From positions 1 through 45,040 of the IMG/VR virus record IMGVR_UViG_3300017783_000052: a stretch of 45,040 nucleotides of DNA; one strand, written 5' to 3'. The translations under genes and the position numbers were made by a program. Below the pieces are notes generated by a model. That model was not told the origin of the DNA, made no database searches, and saw only the letters and a program-made list of their open reading frames with translations. Positions 7,449 through 15,464 of the stretch are shown here, in pieces (within the stretch, counting starts at the first letter, position 1; each line of letters begins with the position of its first letter). This stretch comes from a virus.

Positions 7449-8775
7449 ATGGCATTTCCAGTAGCAAGTGGTTACGGCAATTTACCTAACGGTAATTTTT
7501 CGCCAGTAATCTATTCTAAGAAAGTCCAAAAGGCTTTCCGTAACACCTCTGTTGTAGAGGATGTCACTAACACCGATTACGCAGGTGAAATTTCAAACAT
7601 GGGTGATAGCGTAAAAATCATCAAAGAACCAGAAATCACAATCAACTCATATACTCGTGGAACAGCACTTGCGACACAAGATTTGACTGACGCAGATTTC
7701 ACTATGGTAGTTACAGAAAGCAACTACTTCCAATTTGCTATTGACGATATTGAGGAAGCACACTCTTAACTTATGGGAGCTTTTAGGAGTAATCCTAATC
7801 GAATAACTAGGTGAATTGTCTGGGACACCCTAACGTAAAGACGAGGGCAATCAGCAGCCAAGCCGCACAGCGGAAGGTTCAACGACCATCTCGAAAGAGA
7901 GTAGGATCAAGTGATCCGAAGCGCCTAGCCCCTGAAAAATATCAGGGTGATGATATGGTCTTCTCTGTAAGGACAACTTGCAGCAGTTCATAAGAGAACG
8001 GACAAGTAATTAACGAGACTTGTTGAAAATACGGCATGTGAACTTCATCGATTTAGCAACTGACCGTGCAGGTTTTAAACTTCGTGATGCATTTGATCGT
8101 GAAGTGCTAGGCTATATGTCTGGTTGGAATTGGAATGGTTCTGCATGGGTTAGACGTACAGCATTAGACACAGGTGGATCTAAAGCTGACTCAAACGCAG
8201 GTAATGACGAATTGCTTGCAGCCAACAAATTAGACATCACTGACTTTGGTGGTTCTGATGTTGGTGGAGAGGCTGAAGTAACGTCTATTCCTCTAGCTGC
8301 AGGTGGTGGCGCAGGTGCTATCACTTCACCATTAGCTGTTATAGGCCGTATGGCTCGTTTAATGGATGCAGCAAACGTAGATACCGAAGGTAGATGGTGT
8401 ATTGTTGACCCCGTCTTTAAAGAGCTACTCCTTTCAGAAGATTCAAAATTAATGAACGCTGATTTTGGTGGCGAAGGTGAAATAAGAAACGGACGTATGC
8501 CAGGTACTATTCGTGGTATGCGAGTATACGTTTCAAATAACCTTCCATACGAGTCAACAGGCCCAGGAACTTCAGCTTCTGCAGGTTCTGAGGCTGCCTA
8601 CGGTGTTATGGTTGCAGGTCACGATGCAGCGGTAGCTGTAGCGGATCAAATTGCGAAAACTGAGAGCTTCCGTTCTCCAGACACATTCGCAGACATCGTC
8701 CGTGGTATGCAGCTTTATGGTCGTAAAATCTTACGTCCTGAAGCTCTTATGACAGCGAACTACAACTTAGCCTAA
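7449..8775 (+). CDS. Major capsid protein, gene split by a group I intron
   Basis: Exon 1 is 7449-7766 (106 codons, ending ...EEAHS) and exon 2 is 8035-8775 (246 codons plus stop, starting HVNFIDLATDRAGFKLRD). Joined in frame they give 352 residues, close to the length of T7-type capsid proteins. The N part (MAFPVASGYGNLPNG) and the DDIEEAHSHVNF junction look like a continuous coat protein of podovirus-like marine phages. The contig frame is broken by the intron, whose first codon is an in-frame TAA, so unspliced RNA would yield a 106-residue fragment. A strong ribosome site (AAAAGGAG) precedes the ATG. The gene has its own promoter, leader and terminator, fitting very high expression. Confidence 0.92.
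7767..8034 (+). ncRNA. Group I self-splicing intron (IA-like, no endonuclease ORF)
   Basis: Helices that can be traced: P1, exon CTCU 7763-7766 with GGAG 7776-7779, giving the required U-G pair at the 5' splice site; P10, exon CAUG 8035-8038 with 7772-7775; P2 7785-7796; P3 7807-7813 with 7922-7928; P7 7884-7888 (GACCA) with 7956-7960 (UGGUC); P8 7930-7934 with 7943-7947; P9 7961-7966 with 7993-7998. Two extra hairpins at 7889-7900 (GAAA loop) and 7904-7917 match the P7.1/P7.2 insertion of subgroup IA. A terminal hairpin is at 8002-8023. The conserved core strings AATCAGCAGCCAAGCC and GGTTCAACGACC are present. The intron ends in G8034. No homing endonuclease is encoded. Confidence 0.95.
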
Positions 8776-8783
8776 CAGCTTTT

Positions 8784-8819
8784 GGGGGCAGGGCTACTTG
8801 CCCCCTTCCTTCTTTTAAG
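8784..8819 (+). terminator. Hairpin terminator after capsid gene
   Basis: GGGGGCA (8784-8790) pairs with TGCCCCC (8799-8805) around an 8-base loop, followed by the T-rich TTCCTTCTTTT. It probably stops part of the capsid transcript, leaving read-through for the tail genes. Confidence 0.7.
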
Positions 8820-8827
8820 GATCACCC

Positions 8828-9517
8828 ATGCCAAGTACTTACATCGATTTATGCAATCAAGTTCTTCGTAGGATTAATGAAGTTGAGATCGTATCGGGAG
8901 ACTTCCTTACGGTACGGGGTGTTCATGCACTAGTAAAAGATGCGGTTCAGTCTGCGGTGGCTCGAATAAATCAAAGTGAATACGAATGGCCTTTTAATGC
9001 TTCTGAGCATACCCAATCTTTAACTATAGGTCAGACAGAGTATACGTGGCCTACTAATTACAAAGTGGCTGATTGGAATACTTTTCAAATACAGTCCAAT
9101 AGTAGCCAAGGAGTTACTTATAAAACGTTAAAAGCCATAGAACGAGATCTATGGTATTCAAATTTTAGAGATGATGATTATGATGCAGGATCAACAGGGC
9201 GCAATGTCCCTGATTTTGTTTTTCCAAGCCACGGTAATGGGTTTGGCGTAACACCATCCCCCGACAAAGCTTACAGTGTTAGATTTAGATATTACCTAAA
9301 TTACACGGAACTTACCAATGCTACGGATGTCACTCGCATCCCCGAAGCATTTGATAACGTCCTTGTAGATGGGGCAATGTACTTCTTATATATGTTTAAG
9401 GATAATATACAGGCGGCACAGGCCGCTTATCTTTCTTTTGAAACAGGCGTTAAGAACCTGCAATCCATCTACATAAATTCATATGAATCTATTCGTGATA
9501 CGAGGATTGCCTTTTAA
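8828..9517 (+). CDS. Tail tubular protein A-like (head-tail adaptor)
   Basis: A 229-residue protein immediately after the capsid gene, the position of T7 gp11. It opens with STYIDLCNQVLRRINEVE and an AINQSEYEWPFN-like segment, then FDNVLVDGAMYFLY and helices near the end, a pattern I associate with the gp11-like tail adaptor family of podoviruses. It would join the portal to the tail nozzle. AAGG lies a few bases before the ATG at 8828. The stop TAA shares its last base with the next ATG. Confidence 0.7.
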   Translation: MPSTYIDLCNQVLRRINEVEIVSGDFLTVRGVHALVKDAVQSAVARINQSEYEWPFNASEHTQSLTIGQTEYTWPTNYKVADWNTFQIQSNSSQGVTYKTLKAIERDLWYSNFRDDDYDAGSTGRNVPDFVFPSHGNGFGVTPSPDKAYSVRFRYYLNYTELTNATDVTRIPEAFDNVLVDGAMYFLYMFKDNIQAAQAAYLSFETGVKNLQSIYINSYESIRDTRIAF

Positions 9518-11154
9518 TGCCTGATGAAATTCAGAGTTTTAAAGTAGTAAGTTCAGGTGGATTGAATAGCACTCAAAATCACCTTTACTTGGCTGAAGCA
9601 GCCTCTGGTTCTGCAACTCGTTTAGTAAATTTCGAACCCTCTCTTTATGGCGGCTACAGGCGCATAGAAGGTTATGGTTTGCTTGGTAATCTCGACGTTT
9701 CTGTTGGGGGTTCTAATGCAGAAGGGCCAGTACTGGGTTTGGCAATTTATAAAAATGAACATTTAGGAAATTCCTACATAATTGCAGCCCGAAAAGACGT
9801 AGGGGCAGATACATATAAGTTATATAAGTTTGTTGATCTTGTAGGATGGCAAGCCATTACAACTGGGTTTACTTTAGCTACAACCGCAAACAATCGAACC
9901 GTAAAAAAAATACGCCATACTCAATTTGATTTTGGATCAGGTTCACAAATAATATTTGTAGATGGTGTAAATAATGCTGTCGTTTTTGATGGTAGTAATT
10001 GGTATCAATTAAATAGTTCAAACACTGGCGGTAGCAGTAGTCCAGGGGGAGATCAGATTGTTAATGCCCCTTCGATTGTAGAGGTTTTTGAGAACCATAT
10101 ATTTCTAGGCGGTGACGTAGGAGCCAAGGCAGTGGTTTGTCACTCAGCGGCTTTAGACCCTTTAAATTTTATGCATGGGGATGGAGCAAGACAGTTAACT
10201 CCAGGTTTTAATGTTGTACAAATAAAGCCCTTTAGAGATGACCTTTTTATATTCGGGATTAATAGTATTAAAAAAGCTTCTGCAGATATTACTGCAGGTT
10301 TTCTTTTAGATCAGGTTACTACCAATGTAGGCTGCGTAGCACGGGATAGTGTTCTCGAAATCGGTGGGGATCTTATATTTCTTTCACCCGAAGGATTTAG
10401 ACCCGTGGCAGGTACTTCACGAATTGGTGACGTAGAACTAGGAACGCTTTCTAAATCTATTCAAATTTTACTTGTTGATATGATTAATAAGTATGACATG
10501 GACACACTTAATGGTGTTGTAATTAGAGGAAAATCCCAAGTCAGATTTTTTGTTGGGGATGATACTTATACGTTAGCAGAAAGCTATGGTATTCTTGGAG
10601 GTCTTTCAGATAATGAGGGGAGAATATCTTGGGAGTTTGGGGAACTAGTAGGAATAAGAGCATCTTGTTGTACCTCTGACTATATAGGAAACACGGAATT
10701 TGTTTTGCATGGAGACTATGATGGAAAAGTCTACCGACAGGAAACTGGAACATCATTTAACGGCACTGATATATTAGCTGTTTACGCAACTCCGTATCTA
10801 GATTTTGGTGATACTGAAGTTCGTAAAACTCTCCGAAAAGTAAATACATTTATACGGGCAGAGGGGCCTGTCGAGTTGCTTCTATCGATGGCATATGATT
10901 GGGGTTCGCCTGAATCTGCTAGACCAATAAATTATTCTCAAGCAAGTTTAGGTTCTCCAGTGGAGTACGCAGGTGATAACGTCACCTATTCAGGAACGAA
11001 TGTTCTATATGGCGGTAATTCAAAACCCATTATGACAACAGACATTCAAGGCTCTGGCTTCTCAGCGAGGGCAACATTCACAACAATAGGGCAATCAGAA
11101 CCATACAGTATTCAGGGTATTGTGTTCGAATTTAGTATTTCAGGAAGGCGCTAG
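9517..11154 (+). CDS. Tail nozzle / tubular protein B-like
   Basis: A 545-residue, beta-rich protein with repeated Gly/Asn/Val-rich blade-like segments (for example GSQIIFVDGVNNAVVFDGSNWYQL and later TLAESYGILGGLSDNEGRISWEFGEL). Order and composition fit the nozzle protein that follows the adaptor in T7-like tails, with a beta-propeller-like body. It is coupled to the adaptor by a one-base overlap and is followed 2 bases later by the fibre gene. The assignment rests on gene order and fold pattern rather than a sharp motif. Confidence 0.65.
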   Translation: MPDEIQSFKVVSSGGLNSTQNHLYLAEAASGSATRLVNFEPSLYGGYRRIEGYGLLGNLDVSVGGSNAEGPVLGLAIYKNEHLGNSYIIAARKDVGADTYKLYKFVDLVGWQAITTGFTLATTANNRTVKKIRHTQFDFGSGSQIIFVDGVNNAVVFDGSNWYQLNSSNTGGSSSPGGDQIVNAPSIVEVFENHIFLGGDVGAKAVVCHSAALDPLNFMHGDGARQLTPGFNVVQIKPFRDDLFIFGINSIKKASADITAGFLLDQVTTNVGCVARDSVLEIGGDLIFLSPEGFRPVAGTSRIGDVELGTLSKSIQILLVDMINKYDMDTLNGVVIRGKSQVRFFVGDDTYTLAESYGILGGLSDNEGRISWEFGELVGIRASCCTSDYIGNTEFVLHGDYDGKVYRQETGTSFNGTDILAVYATPYLDFGDTEVRKTLRKVNTFIRAEGPVELLLSMAYDWGSPESARPINYSQASLGSPVEYAGDNVTYSGTNVLYGGNSKPIMTTDIQGSGFSARATFTTIGQSEPYSIQGIVFEFSISGRR

Positions 11155-11156
11155 TA

Positions 11157-13037
11157 ATGGCAGGTTATACAAGACAATCTAGACCAGATATTACAAACGG
11201 GGCAGACGTTACAGCGCCCCCATTAAATGCTGAGTTTGATCAGGTCGAAACTGCATTCGGCACTGGTGGGCATAGCCATGACGGTACTGCAGGAAATGCT
11301 CCTAAGATTAATCTAGCCACCTCTGTCTCTGGCTATTTGCAAGCGATTAATGGTGGTATAGGCGGCAAAAACACCATTACTGCAACTTCAAACCCAACCA
11401 TTACAAACGATACAGGCGAAGGATATGCTCCAGGTTCTATCTGGATCAACACTTCTACCAACAGAGCATTTCTTTGTTTAAGTAATACTTCAAGTGCAGC
11501 CGCTTGGCATGAGATTGTTGCAATTACAGGCGCTAATACAATTGTTCCTGCTACAACCAACACTGTAGACATTGGTTCCTCTAGCCTAAAATACAAAGAC
11601 CTACATTTAGGTAGTAATGCATTAATTGGCGGCACTCTAGGAGTGACAGGTCTTAGTACCCTAGCTTCACTAAACTCCACAACCTCTACACTAGGCTCAG
11701 TAACTGTCGGTGGGGCAGGTAACAACGGATCTATCAATGGTGTCGTAATCGGGTCTACAAACCCAACGGCTATATCTGGCACAACAGTTGCTGCCTCTAG
11801 TGGTTTCACTGGTGACCTTACTGGTAATGTGGCAGGTAACGTAACGGCTTCTTCTGGTACATCTACCTTTGACAACTTAGCTATAAATGGAACGCTTACA
11901 GGTAACCTTACAGGTGGGATTACTGGTAACGTAACAGCTACGACAGGCTCTAGCCAATTCAATGATGTGACTATCAACGGCACATTAAACATGGATGCAG
12001 GTACGACAGGTACGATTACTAACCTTACTACCCCGACTAATCCAAATGATGCTGCGACTAAGGGTTATGTTGATACCGAAGTATCAAATCTTGTAGCTTC
12101 TTCCCCTGCAGCATTAGACACCCTCAATGAATTAGCTGCAGCCATCAATGATGATGCAAACTTCTCCACTACGATTACTACCAGTATAGCTGCAAAATTA
12201 CCCAAAGCAGGTGGCACAATGTCTGGTGCTATCGACATGGGTAGCCAGAAGATTACGACTACTTATGCACCTACCAATACGCCAGACCTCACAAACAAAT
12301 CTTATGTAGATACTCAAGACGCTCTCAAGCTTAGTCTCTCTGGTGGCACTATGTCTGGTGCAATCGCAATGGGTAATAATACTGTCAGCGGTGTTCCAAA
12401 TCCAACTGCCAGTGACCATGTTTCAAATAAAGCTTATGTAGACTCCGTTGCAGGTAGTGCTTCAGCGGCTGCAGGTTCAGCTACAGCGGCTGCAAACAGT
12501 GCGGCTGCAGCCCTTACCTCAGAGCAAACTGCTGCTACTCATGCGGCTACAGCGACAACTGCCATCACCACATCACAACAGTTTTTAGATACATATTTTG
12601 TAGATTCAAACGAACCAACAGGAAATAACGTAGGTCTTGGTGATCTGTGGTTCGATACTGCCAATAATCTTATGATGGTATATGGTGCTAATGGTTTTCA
12701 GAATGCAGGTTCTTCGGTCAACGGAACATCTAGCAGAAACGACTACGTTGTAGGTACTTCATCAGGATCATACTTAGGATCAACCACTACATTCCCTGCT
12801 ACTTATGATGCAGGTTTTGTAGACGTTTATCTCAACGGTGTGAAACTAGCACCTTCAGATTTCACCGCAACCTCTGGATCAACTATCGTTCTTGGTTCAG
12901 CGGCTGCAACTGGCGATTCAGTGGCAATCGTCGGTTATGGTACATTTACGTTAGCCACCCATTATACAAAAATTGAAAGTGATGCTCGTTATTCTCCAGT
13001 AAACGATCCAATCACTTTTGCTATTGCGTTAGGATAA
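11157..13037 (+). CDS. Tail fibre-like protein with tandem repeats
   Basis: Of 626 residues, the first 60 (RQSRPDITNGADVTAPPLNAEFDQVETAF, then a GGHSHDGT histidine motif) form a conserved attachment region seen in many phage fibres. The middle consists of Thr/Gly/Asn-rich short repeats (SLTGNLTG, SGDLTGNVAGNVTA) typical of trimeric beta-structured shafts. At about 345-425, two copies of a unit of roughly 40 residues (GGTMSGAI.MG...NK.YVD) are followed by an Ala/Ser-rich coiled coil (SASAAAGSATAAANSAAAALTSE). The C-terminal 150 residues probably make the distal domain (FVDVYLNGVKLAPSDFTATSG). It is likely a receptor-contact fibre. Confidence 0.75.
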   Translation: MAGYTRQSRPDITNGADVTAPPLNAEFDQVETAFGTGGHSHDGTAGNAPKINLATSVSGYLQAINGGIGGKNTITATSNPTITNDTGEGYAPGSIWINTSTNRAFLCLSNTSSAAAWHEIVAITGANTIVPATTNTVDIGSSSLKYKDLHLGSNALIGGTLGVTGLSTLASLNSTTSTLGSVTVGGAGNNGSINGVVIGSTNPTAISGTTVAASSGFTGDLTGNVAGNVTASSGTSTFDNLAINGTLTGNLTGGITGNVTATTGSSQFNDVTINGTLNMDAGTTGTITNLTTPTNPNDAATKGYVDTEVSNLVASSPAALDTLNELAAAINDDANFSTTITTSIAAKLPKAGGTMSGAIDMGSQKITTTYAPTNTPDLTNKSYVDTQDALKLSLSGGTMSGAIAMGNNTVSGVPNPTASDHVSNKAYVDSVAGSASAAAGSATAAANSAAAALTSEQTAATHAATATTAITTSQQFLDTYFVDSNEPTGNNVGLGDLWFDTANNLMMVYGANGFQNAGSSVNGTSSRNDYVVGTSSGSYLGSTTTFPATYDAGFVDVYLNGVKLAPSDFTATSGSTIVLGSAAATGDSVAIVGYGTFTLATHYTKIESDARYSPVNDPITFAIALG

Positions 13038-13047
13038 GGATTAAGAA

Positions 13048-13380
13048 ATGGGTAACACCTTTAGAAACGCAGTTAGTTCAAGTATAGGCACATCTCAGAC
13101 TAGTGTCTATACTGTACCTGCTGCAACTACCACAACAGTTATAGGTTTGACTGTAGCAAACATACACTCATCTGCAATCACAGTAGATGTAGTCGTAACC
13201 GACAGTTCTGCTTCTGCCAGTATCTTTTTAGTAAAAGCCGCAAATATACCAGTTGGGGGAGCATTAGTTCCAATAGGTGGTGAGCAGAAATTAGTACTAG
13301 AAACTACTGACATACTAAAGGTTACAAGTAATACAGCTTCAAGCGCAGACGCAATAGTTTCTGTGCTAGAGCAGACGTAA
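13048..13380 (+). CDS. Small virion-associated beta-rich protein
   Basis: A 110-residue protein rich in Thr/Val/Ala/Ser (TSQTSVYTVPAATTTTVIGLTVANIH, then KVTSNTASSADAIVSVLE). It looks like a small beta-sandwich that sits between tail-fibre genes in marine podo- and myoviruses. No catalytic residues are apparent. It is preceded by GGA and lies 10 bases after the fibre gene. Probable structural decoration or fibre connector; the function is inferred from context. Confidence 0.6.
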   Translation: MGNTFRNAVSSSIGTSQTSVYTVPAATTTTVIGLTVANIHSSAITVDVVVTDSSASASIFLVKAANIPVGGALVPIGGEQKLVLETTDILKVTSNTASSADAIVSVLEQT

Positions 13381-13392
13381 GGAAAAGAGTAG

Positions 13393-14343
13393 ATGCGATA
13401 TATAGGAAATAAACCTGCACCAATTAATGTTGATAGCAGTAGTATCACAGATGGTTCTATTACCGATGCTGATATTAATGCAAGTGCAGCTATCGCTTCA
13501 AGTAAACTAGCCTTTTCTGGCGATACAGATTTTGGGGCTAATAAGATTACATACTCTAATGTATACTCAAACCTAGCTGACCTTCCATCAGCGTCCACTT
13601 ATCATGGGATGTTCGCACATGTTCATGCCACTGGCAAAGGGTATTTTGCACATGGGGGTAACTGGATACCAATAGTAAATGAGGACACTTCTGGAAACGT
13701 AAGTCTTGGTGGTGATCTAACTGTAACAGGTTCTTTCACAGTCAACGGAACTCAGACTACTATCAACTCAACGACAATGGATGTTGATGATTTAAACATC
13801 ACAGTGGCTTCTGGTGCAGCTAACTCAGCCGCAGCTGATGGCGCAGGTATTACTATTGATGGTGCAGGGGTTAATTTCCAGTATTCCGATACTGGTAAAT
13901 ACATGAGCTTAAATAAAACTCTACAACTCGATCAAGCCGTTGTGGAGAGGGTTAAGTATAGCAACTCAACCTTTGGTACTATTAATACAGATATTGGTAA
14001 TACTGGCACTGGCAGAGGTGCTATTGTATATAATCTTATAGATGCAACCGCAAATCGCACACTGAATATTAATATGGCTACTTCTGCTACTGTTGACGGT
14101 GTTATGGCGCAGGGCGATGTAATGACCGTAGTGGTTATTGTTAAAAATGGTGCTACCGCATACTACCTAAACGCATTTGAAATAGAAGGTTCTGCAGGTC
14201 AGATTACGGTAACTCCACTTTGGCAGGGCGGTTCTGCACCCAGTGGGGGAAATGCTAACAGCCATGACGTATACACATTCACTGTAATCAAACAAGCTAC
14301 TAACCAGTTCCAAGTTTTAGGCTCAGTTTCTAAATTCGCATAA
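13393..14343 (+). CDS. Tail fibre/structural protein
   Basis: A 316-residue protein starting MRYIGNKPAPINVDSSSITDGSITDADINASAAIASSKL, the standard opening of many cyanophage and marine-phage virion structural proteins. The middle has VTGSFTVNGTQTTINSTTMDVDDLNITVASGAAN, which is the conserved fibre segment that follows. The remainder is beta-rich. It probably belongs to the tail-fibre apparatus together with its neighbours. AAGGAAAAGAG lies before the ATG. No enzyme motif is seen. Confidence 0.65.
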   Translation: MRYIGNKPAPINVDSSSITDGSITDADINASAAIASSKLAFSGDTDFGANKITYSNVYSNLADLPSASTYHGMFAHVHATGKGYFAHGGNWIPIVNEDTSGNVSLGGDLTVTGSFTVNGTQTTINSTTMDVDDLNITVASGAANSAAADGAGITIDGAGVNFQYSDTGKYMSLNKTLQLDQAVVERVKYSNSTFGTINTDIGNTGTGRGAIVYNLIDATANRTLNINMATSATVDGVMAQGDVMTVVVIVKNGATAYYLNAFEIEGSAGQITVTPLWQGGSAPSGGNANSHDVYTFTVIKQATNQFQVLGSVSKFA

Positions 14344-14358
14344 TAGAGAAAAATCATA

Positions 14359-15000
14359 ATGATTTTACCTAAAAAACCACAAATATTATATGCTCCTATG
14401 TTGGCTACTTTTGGTGGTGGGTCTGCTAGAGGCTTTGGTAGGGGGATTGATACAGGGCCATCGATGCCTGAAGGTTTAAGCTCTAGCCTATTCAACGTAT
14501 ATGGGAATAACGCTGTTTGGACACAACGAACTATAGATGTAAGTGACTATGTAGGACATACAATACGTTTAGTATTTAAACACCAAGTTGCGTCTAGTGG
14601 TACAGTATATCGGGCAGACCTTCAATTAGATGAAATTACTGTAAACGGTTCTACTTATACGTTTGAGAATACTGGTGATTTAACTGGTTGGCAGACAAGT
14701 ACTTCTGGGAGTTATTCTAACTACATAGATGTTCAGTGGAGTAGCCTTTTAACAAGCACAACTGCCGAAAGATGGTGCAGAGACTCTGGCGGTACAGCCT
14801 CTGGCTCTACAGCTTTAACCACTGGTGGCGATGGCACTAGCTTCTACTTATATACTGAAACATCAAGTCCTGTAGTCAATAATGACAGGTTTTGGTTAAG
14901 AAGCCCTGAGATTACCCTGACATCTAGCAATGTGAGTTTTTTCGAAGCTAGATATGGTTCTACAATCGGTGATTTTGATTTTTATATAGATGTGCAGTGA
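14359..15000 (+). CDS. Virion structural protein with jelly-roll-like domain
   Basis: A 213-residue protein. After a Gly-rich head (TFGGGSARGFGRG), residues from about 50 form a beta-rich region: WTQRTIDVSDYVGHTIRLVFKHQV, YRADLQLDEITVNG and FFEARYGSTIGDFDFYIDV. This is the pattern of MAM/jelly-roll-like domains that I recall from cyanophage structural proteins, which can bind carbohydrate. It is a candidate receptor-binding or fibre-cap protein, with low certainty about the exact partner. Confidence 0.55.
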   Translation: MILPKKPQILYAPMLATFGGGSARGFGRGIDTGPSMPEGLSSSLFNVYGNNAVWTQRTIDVSDYVGHTIRLVFKHQVASSGTVYRADLQLDEITVNGSTYTFENTGDLTGWQTSTSGSYSNYIDVQWSSLLTSTTAERWCRDSGGTASGSTALTTGGDGTSFYLYTETSSPVVNNDRFWLRSPEITLTSSNVSFFEARYGSTIGDFDFYIDVQ

Positions 15001-15026
15001 CAAGAATATCATAAAGGAGAGACTAG

Positions 15027-15464
15027 ATGTCTAGAGCAAGAACTCTTGCCGACTTCATAAGCACAGGTGTGGGTACTGGTATCCTCGCTGATGGCGCAAT
15101 CGACAGTACAGAAATAACAGGCGTAACAGTTTCTTCTACTGAGATAAACCGACTAGCAGGGGTTACTTCAGATGTTCAAACTCAGATTGATACCAAAGCG
15201 GCTACCTCTAGTTTAGCTACAGTAGCAACGTCTGGGGCAGCATCTGACGTAAGTGGATTAGCTACAGTAGCAACGTCTGGTGCTTACAGTGATGTAACTG
15301 GAACCCCAAGCTTGGGAACAGCGGCTGCACTGGACGTAGGTACTGGGGCAAATAATATTCCTCAGTTGGATGGATCAGGAAAATTAGGGGCTATCGATGG
15401 CTCTGCTTTAACAGGCATTGAAGGATTTTCTTATGCCGCAACTTTAGCATTTGGAGATTATTAA
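15027..15464 (+). CDS. Fibre-like protein with tandem repeats
   Basis: A 145-residue protein opening SRARTLADFISTGVGTGILADGAIDSTEITGVTVSSTEINRLAGVTSDVQTQIDTKA, the standard marine-phage fibre start. Two tandem 15-residue units (LATVATSGA.SDVSG) and a GSGKLGAIDGSALTGI segment follow. It is probably the short N-terminal fibre part that works with the next gene. That gene's ATG directly abuts its stop (TTATTAAATGG), so the two may have been a single fibre gene or are strictly coupled. GGAGAG lies 8 bases before the ATG. Confidence 0.65.
   Translation: MSRARTLADFISTGVGTGILADGAIDSTEITGVTVSSTEINRLAGVTSDVQTQIDTKAATSSLATVATSGAASDVSGLATVATSGAYSDVTGTPSLGTAAALDVGTGANNIPQLDGSGKLGAIDGSALTGIEGFSYAATLAFGDY
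15213..15280 (+). repeat. Two 23-bp direct repeats, 45 bases apart
   Basis: A 23-base sequence beginning TTAGCTACAGTAGCAACG occurs at 15213-15235 and again at 15258-15280, in the same frame. It adds 15 codons per unit to the fibre protein, so copy-number slippage would change the length without a frameshift. Confidence 0.9.

Noticed and set aside
7811-7993. 60-residue ORF inside the intron
   Set aside because: Lies over the conserved core helices, has no endonuclease motif and no proper ribosome site; it reflects the RNA sequence.
8020-8775. Separate capsid ORF starting at 8020
   Set aside because: Its first residues (MLKIR) come from intron RNA; the exon begins at 8035 (HVNF).
11333-11992. 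219-residue minus-strand ORF
   Set aside because: Antisense to the repetitive fibre gene; Pro/Val-rich product is a by-product of Thr/Gly codons on the other strand.
13107-13598. 163-residue minus-strand ORF
   Set aside because: Antisense across two well-supported plus-strand genes, with no ribosome site or family pattern.
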